A stretch of DNA of 64,000 nucleotides. Origin: Cunninghamia lanceolata. Lineage: Eukaryota > Streptophyta > Pinopsida > Cupressales > Cupressaceae. Positions 1-9,976 of this stretch are shown piece by piece (within the stretch, counting starts at the first letter, position 1; the number at the start of each line of letters is the position of its first letter). The DNA lies in the NCBI GenBank assembly GCA_027924645.1, contig BSBN01000039.1, forward strand, positions 22,728,001-22,792,000. The letters are read 5' to 3'. Under the pieces are notes generated by a model that saw only the letters and a program-made list of their open reading frames with translations, ran no database searches and was not told where the DNA came from. The translations under genes were made by a program, and so were the position numbers.

Positions 1-121
1 CTTTTCCTCTTCTTGAATGTTTGTGTTGTTCTAGATTTTAAATCAGCATTTAAGCACTGTGATAGACATATAGTTTTTCAATATACAAATATAGAGGTCA
101 AGTTTAAACTTAGGTTTCGTC

Positions 122-268
122 CACTCTACTTAAATATCATCCATTTCAATGGTCAAACAAGCAATAGCAATTTTACACCTCATTCACAACAAAAATGGTA
201 AATATTTGTCCTATTTTTATTGACCAAAATTGACCTTTACCTCTTGAAGTGGATGATATTTAAGAATA
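122..268. mobile_element. MITE-like element, family 1, copy 1
   Basis: The ends form an imperfect inverted repeat: CTTAAATATCATCCATTTCAA near 129-149 faces its complement at 245-265. A second inner inverted pair is GGTCAA at 151 and TTGACC at 229. The whole segment reappears in reverse orientation at about 1039-1178, so it is a repeat family rather than a chance stem-loop. It has no coding capacity. The size of about 145 bp and the terminal inverted repeats are typical of MITEs. I could not fix a target duplication, so the superfamily is open. Confidence 0.55.
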
Positions 269-630
269 ACCCGTTTCCTCACCTTTGGTTTCAAATTGCT
301 AAAGTTGAAATCATTTTCATTTAAACTATAGACTATACTTTAATATTGGTCTACTTTACTTTATGCTAAGAGATTAGACCATAAACAGATCTTTTCATGT
401 AAAAATTACATTTCCAAACATGGTTATGCAGGATTTGTTTCACATTTTATCACTTCCCACTCGTCTCATCTTTTCAGATAATTGCTATGTTCTTTTCTAT
501 GAAAATTCATTTCCAGTAGACGTAGAAAACTCTTCCAATGTAACGCTAGTCTGCGATGTCCAGTGGTTGCAGTTGAATTATGGCTTAGCTGTCCAAACTA
601 AATAAGCCAACATAGTATAGTCTTCTATCT

Positions 631-950
631 GGAAGAGCTTAACCATCCAGTTAGTTGTAAATGCAACTTCGATCAAAACAAAATTGAGGCACGTGTGCAA
701 AGGCAACTTTATGACAGCCTGATTGTTGAAAAGCACCTCACGTAAACAGCTTGTTGTGTGCCTACTGTTTTTCTGAATTTTCGACCTCCAAATATTTTCA
801 CTTCCTCTTTCGACTGGTTTAATCCACTGTCCTCCATGTTCTTGACAGGAGAAGTCGGTAGGATTTCGACTGAAAATTGATCAGTCGGCAGGTTTCAACA
901 AAATTTCTGCGCCGGTACATTGACAACATACCGGCTGTTTAAGCTCTTCC
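631..950. mobile_element. Terminal-inverted-repeat element, family 2, copy 1
   Basis: The segment begins GGAAGAGCTTAACCATCC and ends with the complement-like GGCTGTTTAAGCTCTTCC, giving terminal inverted repeats of about 18 bp. The inside is rich in CCGGCTG/CGACTGG words. The right half is repeated directly at 1206-1397. It has no coding capacity. No clear target duplication was seen. I read it as a MITE-like non-autonomous DNA element; the superfamily is unknown. Confidence 0.5.
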
Positions 951-1038
951 CTTGAAAACAAGGTCAAGGGTTCAAATCTGAGAAATCATTTTGTCAGTTA
1001 GCATTACAACATGCTGACTGTTTACATGAGACTAAGGA

Positions 1039-1178
1039 TTCTTAAACATCACTCAATTCAATGAGAGAAGCAAAATTTTGGTCAGTAAAATTAGGACAAC
1101 TATTTAAGTTTTTGATAAAGATAAAGTAAAACAGTTCTATTGATTGTTTGACCATTGAAAAGTGTGATGGTTAACTAA
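1039..1178. mobile_element. MITE-like element, family 1, copy 2 (inverted)
   Basis: This is the reverse-orientation, diverged copy of 122-268. Shared blocks include TTTTGGTCARTAAAA.TAGGACAA and TTGTTTGACCATTGAAA, in the order expected for the complement of copy 1. Outer ends are less conserved. There is no coding capacity. Confidence 0.5.
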
Positions 1179-1205
1179 ATTCATGAGACCCCGCTATATC
1201 CGCCC

Positions 1206-1397
1206 TAAACAGCCGGCACGTTGTGTGCCGATTGTTTACCAAAATTTTTGACTTCTGAATTTGTCAACTCTTTGCACAGATTGTTTCATTTGACCTGCCT
1301 CCACGTTTTAGACCAATGCAATTGTCGAAAGACTGTTCCGTCAATTGATTTCGACCAGCCGACCGTTTTACAACGTACCGACTGGTTAAGCTCTTCC
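1206..1397. repeat. Family 2 element, copy 2 (partial)
   Basis: It starts with AAACAGCCGGCACGTTGTGT and ends CCGACTGGTTAAGCTCTTCC. It parallels 737-950 of copy 1 in the same orientation. The left terminal repeat seen in copy 1 is shortened, so this is a truncated or diverged copy. It has no coding capacity. Confidence 0.5.
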
Positions 1398-1664
1398 CTC
1401 TATATCTGAGATTTTAATCCTTCATATCGGGAGCATCCAATACTTGTGTATCCCCTTTCTTTGCTATAATATTAGTATCAGTATCAGTATGTTCTCGGTG
1501 CCTATTTTAGAACAGTTGTTTTGTAACGTTTTTGTAGGCTTCCTTCTTTGGCATGGAAGGAAGCCCCATGTACTTTGTCGAGGTGTGCTTTTATACTACC
1601 CAACACTTTTTTGTAAAAATGTATTAATTATCTTTAATTAATATAAAGATACATGCATTTTCAT

Positions 1665-1667
<3 letters not shown>

Positions 1668-1695
<28 letters not shown>
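1668..1695. repeat. (AT)n microsatellite
   Basis: About 14 uninterrupted AT dinucleotides. The surrounding sequence is AT-rich non-coding DNA upstream of the exons at 2385-2834. Confidence 0.95.
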
Positions 1696-2384
1696 CAATT
1701 TTGTGCTGAAATCTCTATCTGGAAACTCTCAATCTCTTTGTTAAGGTCTTTTGATGTTATGCTTACTTTTGAAATTGAAAAATAAAACCTTTTTCTCTCA
1801 AGGTTGTATTAAGGATATATGTGTTGTGGTTTATTCAGTTATCGGTGTATTCTAGCGTGTGTGAAGATGTGGGAAAACAAAGGCAGCAGAGGCATACTGA
1901 AGGGCGTCAAACGGGAACTATTTCTATGCGCGTAGATGGTACTATTCCAACTTTACAAATCATCGTTCAATATCATTTATTCTTTTATTTCGGAGACTTT
2001 GTCCACTGTCCTTAGTTTGGCTTTTGTATGGGAAAGTTCTTTCCAGAATGGCCAAAATATCTAACAAAAGTTTCCCCTTTCTCGGCCAAAATATCTGAAA
2101 TAAATTTCATTGTTTTTGACTTTAAAACAAAATTGGATTCCATATTGACACCTTAAACAACTTTCAAGATTACAATATCTATAAAAGGTATATTAAACTA
2201 TAGGTTTTACTAGTCAGGATTCCCATTTTTGACTTAGGTTGCATTTAGGAAAATATCCCCTAGATATACTAAAATGTATTCAACTTCATCTCAACAGATG
2301 TCAAGCACGGACTGTTAAAAAGTTTATTCCTTGTTTCTTTTTATAGATGTGTTTGGTAAGCACCTAATGTTATTTTACACACAG

Positions 2385-2834
2385 AGAACCAAGAAGCTCA
2401 ACTACTAAAGCAGGACACTACTCCAGAGCACTGCTTTCTTGGCTCTTCTGTATGCTATGGAGGACCTGATGAGTATTATTACAGTCTCAATGGAAGAAAG
2501 GAAGAGATGAATAAGGTAAGATCTCAGCTTTTTCATTGGGAGAACATATGCCTGTAAAGAGCTTCATTTTTTGATTTAATATTGTTCATCACAGATTAAA
2601 AGGGAAGTAAGGAAACTGGAAGATGCAGCTAACCCATCTAACCTTGAATATACAATAAGGGGGAATTGGTGGAAAGGTAAGGTAAACTGTGCTATTGATT
2701 AGAGTAATACAAATGCCCACAAAATAATCAAAAGGCTATTGATTAGATATCTATGCCTAACAATCTTTTTTACAGCAACTGATGTTTAAATGAAAACTTA
2801 CCATTTGTCTGCTATAGGTTCCCTCGACTACTAA
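2385..2834 (+). CDS. 3' exons of a small plant-specific gene of unknown function
   Basis: Three exons can be read in one frame with canonical splice sites. Exon 2385-2515 follows a CACACAG acceptor and ends at AAG|GTAAG. Exon 2595-2676 follows CATCACAG and ends AAAG|GTAAGG. Exon 2818-2834 follows GCTATAG and ends in TAA. The spliced frame contains SSVCYGGPDEYYYS and finishes RGNWWKGSLDY-stop. That pairing of an SS-x-YYGG-D block with a C-terminal RGNWW.GSL.Y is, from memory, the signature of a small conserved land-plant protein family without an assigned biochemical role. The segment between the two motifs is lysine/glutamate rich. I found no upstream exon with the family's N-terminal region, so the 5' part lies left of the window or behind a long intron. 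The frame is open across both junctions, which favours a functional gene. No known domain or catalytic motif is visible. Confidence 0.75.
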
Positions 2835-3752
2835 AACTATGGAAGGTCTTAGATCAATTTTCTTCCATAAATTTCAGGTATTTTTAACTATACACATTAG
2901 ATAATTTGATTTATGCTGTTGTTTGGCTGAATAATGGAATATCAGGATGTCTGTCTATTGTGTTGACAATAATGTTATAGAGTTCTCTTCAATTTCACTG
3001 AATGAAAGCTCTTGCTTTGTTTCTCAGGTAATGGGTACATTGGAAATGCTGGAATAAGTAATGAGATGGATTTAGCGTGGGAACTTGTAACAATTTTCTT
3101 AGAGCATATTTGATGTAATGTTAAATACCAATCCTCTCCATTTTAAGTGACCTCTGTCTTGAGGTACAGGGGTTACAGGGAAGGTTAGTTCTTACCCACA
3201 GAGTGTTTGATGTGTGAACAAATGTGGCATATATTAATATGGTGCATATTACAAGGACAATGGCATCGGTTTGAGTTTACACTTGTGTCACAAAAGAATT
3301 CAAAGGCATAAAGCAAATAGAATAGAGATGAAGGCGTTAAGGGCTGAGGCATAAATCAAATCTCCTATCGCTTTTGCAAATTGTCATTTTCAATGAAAAA
3401 CTTGCATTTGATTATTGAACCGTGAACGTAGTTATGTCTAAGCATAATAGTGGAATTTAATAATTTTCATACTGGATTTTAGACATGGAAAGAATGAGTT
3501 ATCGGGAAAATGCCATTCGTATATAGAAAATATAATAGGATAAATTACATATTTTAAAAATCCCAATGATGATATACCCAAAAGTATTACCATTATAAGA
3601 GGCATATGTCAAAAATTTTAACATCGTATTTATTATATACAATAGTCATTGTTCACAATGTTTTAAAAAAACTTAAAAAGTCTAAATAAGTAAAACAGTT
3701 TTACCACTTTGCATATTCATAATGCTTATAAATGGGTAGAAATTTTTAGGAA
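2835..3752. other. 3' flank of the gene, no further gene seen
   Basis: AT-rich sequence follows the stop codon and presumably includes the 3' untranslated region. I see no retroelement motif, no long frame and no obvious repeat here. Confidence 0.5.
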
Positions 3753-4010
3753 CGTCTTAACCAGCCGGTGTGTTGTAAGCGACCGGCTGGTTGACATCAG
3801 GTACGGACAGTCGAAACAGCAAGATAACACGTACGGTAGGTTGTCGACTGGTTCAGGTCGAAGAAACAAGTTGAAACGATACCTAGGATTGGTCGGCTGG
3901 TGCAATCGACCACCCAACCGTACAGTCAGTGAGTTACAACTCACTGGTTGTTTACGGCTGGCGCAATTTTCATCCTTATTGGATATTTTGTGGAAAGGAT
4001 TTCCTTAAAC
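3753..4010. repeat. Family 2-related CCGGCTG-rich repeat, copy 3
   Basis: It begins CTTAACCAGCCGGTGTGTTGT, matching the complement of the right ends of the 631-950 and 1206-1397 copies. It carries repeated CGRCTGGTT words in both orientations and is clearly more GC-rich than its flanks. The right end is not resolved. A 99-codon open frame runs through it, but it is repeat sequence and I do not treat it as a gene. Confidence 0.45.
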
Positions 4011-4987
4011 CGCATGTTGTATACCTAGGTTGGTATTACATAGGTCCTCTATAGTGTGTGTTTTGACACTATGGAAATTTTTTATCAAGGCTTATTCTAT
4101 TTCACATTCCAAAGGTCAATCATTGTGACACATTAAATGGGTTGCCAAAAATTTGATGAAAATAATCTCTTTCCATGCAATAGTTGAAGTCTAGAATATT
4201 ATTTTGATTGTTAAATTGTAGTTAACTTCACTAGGTTGACCTTAACATTATATCATAGTTTAATACATCCAAAAGGAAAATCAAATCAATTTAGACCTAT
4301 TTCAGCTCCATAGGATTATGGGACTACTTAGATAAAACTCAAGAATTGATATTGCTCGAAGGAAGCATATTGGATGGGAAAATCCTTTCCTTTTAGTTTA
4401 ATTGAGGTTTAAGTCTAGGGAATTAATCCCTACAATCATTCTATTGAATATTTAGGATTACTAAAATAAAATTGGCTCTAGGAGCTCTAGAGTGTTTTGA
4501 AGACTTTAAGCTCTAAGATGCTTGGAAAAGTCTGAGTTACTTTAAACACGAGCATCTTGAATGTCTTAGATTTCCTAGGCTTCTTGTATCTCTAGAGTTT
4601 AAGTTCTATTCTCCAAGGACAAGTGGCCCAAGTGGATGTAAGATTAATTAGAATCTAAATTAACTCAATTTTTGTTCCAAATTTTACAAATTACTACTCC
4701 AAAGGCTAGCTTTACTCTAGTACAGACACATGCATGATTTGGCTTATCTAGATAACCAAGACCACTTGGAGAAATCTAGGTTAACTTCTATGAGACTATT
4801 GTCTCCAATAGATGCAAAAACTATGTAGAGACTAGTTTAATTTGTTTTGATTCCTAAAAATTCATAACTAAAAACATTGGAGAGCAATACATCCCTTTTG
4901 AGTGGACATGTATCAACCAAGGAACTTAACCTTGATGGATCAACTCCTAGGATTAGCTATGGTAGGTTGAATGATTTAGATTATGAA
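4011..4987. other. AT-rich non-coding stretch
   Basis: No long frame, domain, RNA gene or repeated end was recognised. Both strands carry frequent stops. Confidence 0.5.
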
Positions 4988-5084
4988 ATTCATCACATAT
5001 TAGATGGGATTGCAAGTATAATTTAGACTCAAAATTATTCATCACATATTAGATGGGATTGGAAACATATTTAGACTCAAAGTG
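4988..5084. repeat. Local tandem duplication, 49 bp unit x2
   Basis: The block ATTCATCACATATTAGATGG and what follows it, down to TTTAGACTCAAA, occurs at 4988 and again at 5037 with a few differences. It is a simple two-copy tandem duplication in non-coding DNA. Confidence 0.85.
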
Positions 5085-5479
5085 ATTTTCATACTAAGTT
5101 TGCATCTTCTAGGAATCCATCTAGGGACATTATTAATCTAATTCTCATTGGATATCCATTACCAAAATTTATATAGCCTACAATTATTTGCATTAAATAT
5201 CTTAGTGATCATTCTCAATCTTGGAAAGATTACACAAACATTAACTAAGGAATTTCCCTTGCCAATATAATCCATTTGTATATGATGAAATAGAAAGCAA
5301 AGGAAACAATAATAATCAAAGATCCAAATCTGAAATCAACCATAAAGTTCTCAAAGGATGATCACGTACATAAACGGAATCCATAACGCATAAATAACAA
5401 AGATATTACCACTTGATATTGATTCCTTGGAATTGATTTGGGTTGCTCTATTACTTAAGCATAACCATAGTTGGAAAAG

Positions 5480-6386
5480 GTGTGGATGGATGATAGGCTC
5501 AATGGATGCAAAGTGCTCAATGAATGCTCAAAGCGTTGGAGATGCGAATGCCAAAAGTTCAAAGTTTGTGGAGGGTTTGTGAATGAGTGAAGGGGTGTAT
5601 TTATAGCTTTCACAAGACATCGATCAATGGTGGAGAAAATCAGATTGAATCAATGGTTGAGATAATTTGAGAAGACATGAAGGAATGAGCATGTGACATG
5701 TGTCCACGCAAAAAGCTTTATTTAAAGAGTTAATTTCTTTCTTGGATAAAAATAGTGATTTGATTTTCATAAAATAGAAGTGATTGATAAAAACAAAGAT
5801 TTAAAGCCAATTAGAATCAATGCATGATTTGATTTTTGACATGTAATGGATAAAATTATTACTTAATTTATGTGCATGGAAGATATTTAGAAGAAAAAAA
5901 TAAATTTAGAAGATGACAAGATAAATCAAAAATTAAATAAATAAATTTATTTAATTTGTTGTGCATGATGGAGGAAAATAGGAAATAAATAAAATATTTG
6001 ATTTTATTTATTTAAAAGATAAGAAAAATCAAATTAAGTAAATTAGAATATAATATATTTAATTTTGGAGGAATAATTAGCAAATTACATAATTGAAATT
6101 ATTTAATTATTTGTGGCATATAGGAATTAAAGTGGTGAATTAATTAAATAATAGGTTTATTTAATTAATGTGAAATAGAAGAAATGAAGTTGGAGCAAAA
6201 TATTGATTTAATTAAATGATTTGAAATTATTTAATTATTGGTGGAAGGGGGAATAAATTGATGATAAGGTGAAATTAATTAAACAATTAGGCATTATTTA
6301 ATTAATGTTGAATTAGAAGAAATTGATGAGAGAATGATGCACATGATAGGATGATAATGCATTAGTTATTTTTAGGTATCTACATT
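5480..6386. repeat. AT-rich LTR-like block with serial hairpins, copy 1
   Basis: The block contains TATA-like GTATTTATAGC near 5597 and ATCAATGGTGGAG near 5623. It then has a run of short inverted repeats built on TTAATTAAATAA (5931-5956, 5983-6013, 6138-6169, 6206-6238, 6272-6306), and ends GGTATCTACA. The same order of features occurs at about 62640-63540, ending GTGTCTACA. I infer two copies of one LTR or similar repeat family. The left boundary is arbitrary and no partner LTR or target duplication was found. Confidence 0.4.
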
Positions 6387-7064
6387 TTGCCCCTCTTTGA
6401 GACAATGCATTTTATGGCATTGTTTCAAAGAATTACTGATGATGTGGATACCATGTTGAATATTGTGCCCCGGTGCAACGAGTAATAGAGGGAAGATGCC
6501 CCCACAAGAGGTTAACTAGGAAAAATAAATTAATTTTCTCGGCTGACTCTCGATAAGAATAGGGTAGTGACAGAAGAAATAAGACTAGACTAATAGAAAA
6601 GGGGAGTGAAGGTTGACACAATGAAGAATTAGGGTAGACACGACAAAAAAGTAGGGCTTGAGAGGGAAGAATTAGGGTTGGGAAGGCTACAAATAGGCTC
6701 CAAGGGATCATTTTCAACTCATTTGAACACTCAAGTTTAGTTGTTTTCAATTAGAGCTTAAGGAGATCTCTAGAGCTTAGAGCAAGAGACGTTCACAGAC
6801 ATGGCAGGCATTATGAGGTCATATCACCACGTAGAGAGGGTCAGGACATATGGGTGGCCAGTTGGAGCACCAAGAGTGGTAAGTAGTTCATCCTCTTGTC
6901 TTTTATTACATTTATGAGCATGATTAATGAGGGTCAAAAAGGGGTAGGTTAGGCTAGATCAAGAGCACAACACTAGCTAAAATGATGCTAATGATAGGTT
7001 TTGTCGCACAAATGATGCATAACGTCACTTTTGATGTACGCAACGGTGCATTTAATGAAAACCA
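6387..7064. other. Leader-like region downstream of the AT-rich block
   Basis: It starts TTTTGCCCCTCTTTGAG. A TATA-like CTACAAATAGGC lies near 6688. A short 5'-UTR-like stretch leads to an ATG at 6801 that opens about 39 codons, and a GTAAGT donor-like site falls inside that short frame near 6879. This could be the transcribed start of an LTR element. No retroviral domain is visible and the function is unknown. An open frame on the other strand at 6433-6750 has no recognisable motif. Confidence 0.3.
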
Positions 7065-7295
7065 TTTTGAACACACCAGGATATTGAGACAGGGGTGAAT
7101 CAATATCCAAACAAATCTTAAATCCTCTAGAGTAGATTAAAACTTAAACTTTATAGCATTAACAAAAACATAAAAGATCAACACAATGCACAACATCACA
7201 TAACTGATATACATGGAAAACCCTAAAAAGGGAAATACCACGGTGAAGATTAACTCACAATAGATGAAGCTCACTGCAATAAAAGATTACAACTT

Positions 7296-7480
7296 TGTTT
7301 TAGGGCTACAACCCAAGGAAGCTACTACTCCCTGTTGATTTTGTTTTAGGGCTTCAACCCAAGGAAGCTACTACACCCTGAAGAAAGGTTTTAGGGTCAC
7401 TTGCAAGGAAGCTACAACTCCTTACAGACTTTGTTTTTGGGCTACAACCCAAGGAAGCAAGTACTCCCTGAACTAAGAAC
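7296..7480. repeat. Degenerate ~60 bp tandem repeats within the Cop-A LTR
   Basis: Four imperfect copies share GGGCTACAACCCAAGGAAGC and a TACTCCCTG-like end. They lie within the LTR and are not coding. Confidence 0.75.
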
Positions 7481-7800
7481 AAACTCAAAAAAGATTACAG
7501 CATGACAATCCTTCTACTGTCTGAAACTAACAATGAAGCTCACTCCTTTTGATGATTACAACTTTGCCTCTTTACTCATCTTTTGATGATTGAATCAGTT
7601 AGGCACACTCTTCACTTCCCTCTCTCAAAAATGTCTTCAAGATGAATCAGGACAAGATCTATCACTTTTGCTCTTTCTCCTCCAATCGCACATAATAATG
7701 CATTACAAATACACTTCTACTTCATACATTCATATTCACAATTATACTTCACCTAGATAAACTAGGTTTACAATAAATACATGATATTACATTGATCACA

Positions 7801-7905
7801 TTACAAGTCGGCTAGAGACAAAAAGATTTTTACAATTACAAGTCAGCCAGAGACAACAAGATTGTTACAATTATAAGTCAGCCAGAGATCACACAACATG
7901 AAACT
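7801..7905. repeat. 35 bp tandem repeat x3 within the Cop-A LTR
   Basis: The unit TTACAAGTCRGCYAGAGACA starts at 7801, 7836 and 7871, a constant spacing of 35 bp. The third copy is slightly diverged. No coding role is seen. Confidence 0.85.
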
Positions 7906-9194
7906 TCTAGAGGGCAAGCATTAACATGAACTACACACAACACCAGGAAGTGAAACACACCTCGTGAATCCCAACACACACTTAACCTAGTCCTAAACAT
8001 TCTTCACAGCATCATTCTTCAAGGAATAACATCCCCTCACCTTGCATATTTGAATTAGGTTGCCCTTAAGTAAGAAAACATGAAGCTTGTAGCACATCGG
8101 TCATTAAAACTTGACGGTACTCTTGGAAGATTAAACATTATTTTCACTTCTCCCAAATGAGTTAGCATGATCCACACAACATCTCCAACCACTTCTTGAA
8201 CTCTGCACAACAAAAACTTTTTTGCACACATCAGCAACATTCCCAAGTTGGCCTCAACAACAATAACTCTTCACAAACTGACTTGAAAACTTTGTGCAGT
8301 ACTGGAAACACAAAGGATCTACATGTGCATCAAACCTAAGAAACATAGACATGTAGAGTGTCCACATAAACTTATATAACTAATATGTACAATCTCCAAC
8401 TGGCACAAGTACTCAAACATATATTCTATAGAACAATTGGGCATCCAGAATCATCTGTAGCACACTGTTGTTTGAGAAACTAAACTTGTGGACCACCAAA
8501 TCACCTAAAACTGCAAAGTAGCATGAATTGAACATCCTTGGACATGTCCACAAAACTACATGAACAAATATTCACTTCCAGAGGAATGCGGTGCATTTTA
8601 ACCTGCCTTCATCATCACTTTATTCTGCTAGAGCATAGATCGAAACTCTATCACTTATAACTTTCACTACAGAGGAGCAAATGATATAAAACTTTAGACT
8701 TAGCACCTTTACAACATACTGAACTTAACATCTGAACTGCATGACCATATCTTCAAATTTAGAGGAATGCAGAGCATTTTACTAAGCAGTCTTCCATGAA
8801 GCTTCCAGTAATAACAACCTTTACCAACATCCAGAGAATAGAACCTTCTTATAGCAACACATACTTCCTTAGGATCATCAAGAAAGAGCATACAAGAAGC
8901 CATAGGCCATCAACAACATCTTCTCAACATCAACATTAATGCTTCTAATTCCCATCTTAATATGTCAACATGATATTATCTCTACTGATAACAAACATAC
9001 TCAATACAACTTCAATTGTAATTAAACAAGGCACGACACCCAACCATGAACTTTAGCAACATCACTATTAGCACAACATCAACATAATCATTAGTGACAT
9101 TCTAAACTAAGTTTTGATATCAAACAACCCAAACTGAGTGTTGACATCAATGACAACCACAACAGTAACAACCTTAGGTAACATATGTGCAACA

Positions 9195-9400
9195 ATCTCC
9201 CCCTTTGGCATTGATGGCAACACACACCTACTCATTTTCCCCTTTGACATCAAGGACAAAGGGAAACAACGTATCCCCCTTGGAGCACAAACTCTCCTTC
9301 TCAACCTTCTCCCCCTGTCAGCAACAAACACTACCTGCTCCCCCTGAGAGGTAGCCACCATCAATCCAGGAAAAGGATATTGCATGAATTAGTCCCCCTG
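9195..9400 (-). promoter_or_regulatory. Cop-A polypurine tract and repeated PPT-like runs
   Basis: On the minus strand the tract reads CAATGCCAAAGGGGGAGAT just before the LTR, the standard primer for plus-strand DNA synthesis. Further GGGGGAG/GGGGAA runs lie at intervals towards the RNase H stop, at about 9233, 9272, 9308, 9338 and 9392. The same multiple arrangement is seen in Cop-G and Cop-E. Only the LTR-proximal run is expected to prime; the role of the others is not known. Confidence 0.65.
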
Positions 9401-9436
9401 GACAGATGCACTAACTGTGCATCTAGCAAGAAGGAG

Positions 9437-9976
9437 GGACAAGTACCCCTAACTTCCACTAAAGATACTCAAAAGTATCCTTTGCAAGAGCCTTTGTGAA
9501 AATATCTACAATCTGATCCTTTGTTGGAACATACTCCAACTTCACTTCTTTCTTTGCAACCTTCTCTCTCAAAAAGTGATACCTAATTGATATATTCTTG
9601 GTTCTAGAATGCATCAATGGATTCTTGGAAATATTAATAGCACTAGTGTTATCACACAAAATAGGAATAGGATCATATTACATATCTTGATATCCTTCAA
9701 TGTTTGCTTCATCCACAACACTTGTGTACAATAGGATGCTACTGCAATATACTCTGCCTCTACAGTTGATAATGATACTGAATCTTGTTCCTTGCTCTGC
9801 CATGAAACCAATCTGCTTCCTAAAAAAAGCACCACCACTTGTACATCTTCTATCATCAACACAACCAGCCCAATCAACATTAGTGTAAGCACTCAGATCA
9901 AAGTCATTACCTCTTGGATACTATAACCCATAATCCAGAGTTCGCTTTAAATATCTGAATACTTTTTTTTATTACA
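9437..9976 (-). pseudogene. Cop-A RNase H, C-terminal part of copia pol (split)
   Basis: Minus-strand translation gives, in order, KYLKRTLDYGL, TSGGAFFLGSRLVSW-like residues, LSTVEAEYIA, CTQVLWMKQ, a CDNTSAINISKNP block, and VPTKDQIVDIFTKAL...DTFEYL. These are the usual blocks of copia RNase H, including the E of AEY and the D of CDN. At least one frameshift lies near 9640 and an in-frame stop follows DYGL. The frame begins abruptly at 9976, where Gyp-B starts. The N-terminal continuation is at 26570, where the protein reads FQANPKQTHEKAI, exactly the residues expected before FRYLK. The two pieces are therefore one gene cut by Gyp-B. Confidence 0.9.

Larger units (their letters stand above)
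7065..9194 (-). mobile_element. Cop-A 3' LTR (Ty1/copia, minus strand)
   Basis: On the plus strand the LTR starts TTTTGAACACACCAGGATA and ends ATATGTGCAACA. The ending abuts ATCTCCCCCTTTGGCATTG, which on the minus strand is a polypurine tract directly before an LTR starting TGTTGC. The other end matches the complement of the Cop-E LTR end at 60983 (TGTTGAACACATCCGGATA), so the expected TG seems mutated to TT here. An AAACCC/GGGAAA block near 7210-7235 resembles the conserved R-region motif of the other copia LTRs in the window. There is no host gene inside; the short frames are repeat sequence. Confidence 0.75.

Noticed and set aside
3709..4008. 99-codon plus-strand frame
   Set aside because: It coincides with the CCGGCTG-rich repeat copy; openness follows from lower AT content.
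6433..6750. 105-codon minus-strand frame
   Set aside because: No motif, lies in leader-like repeat sequence, with no supporting start context or homology I recognise.
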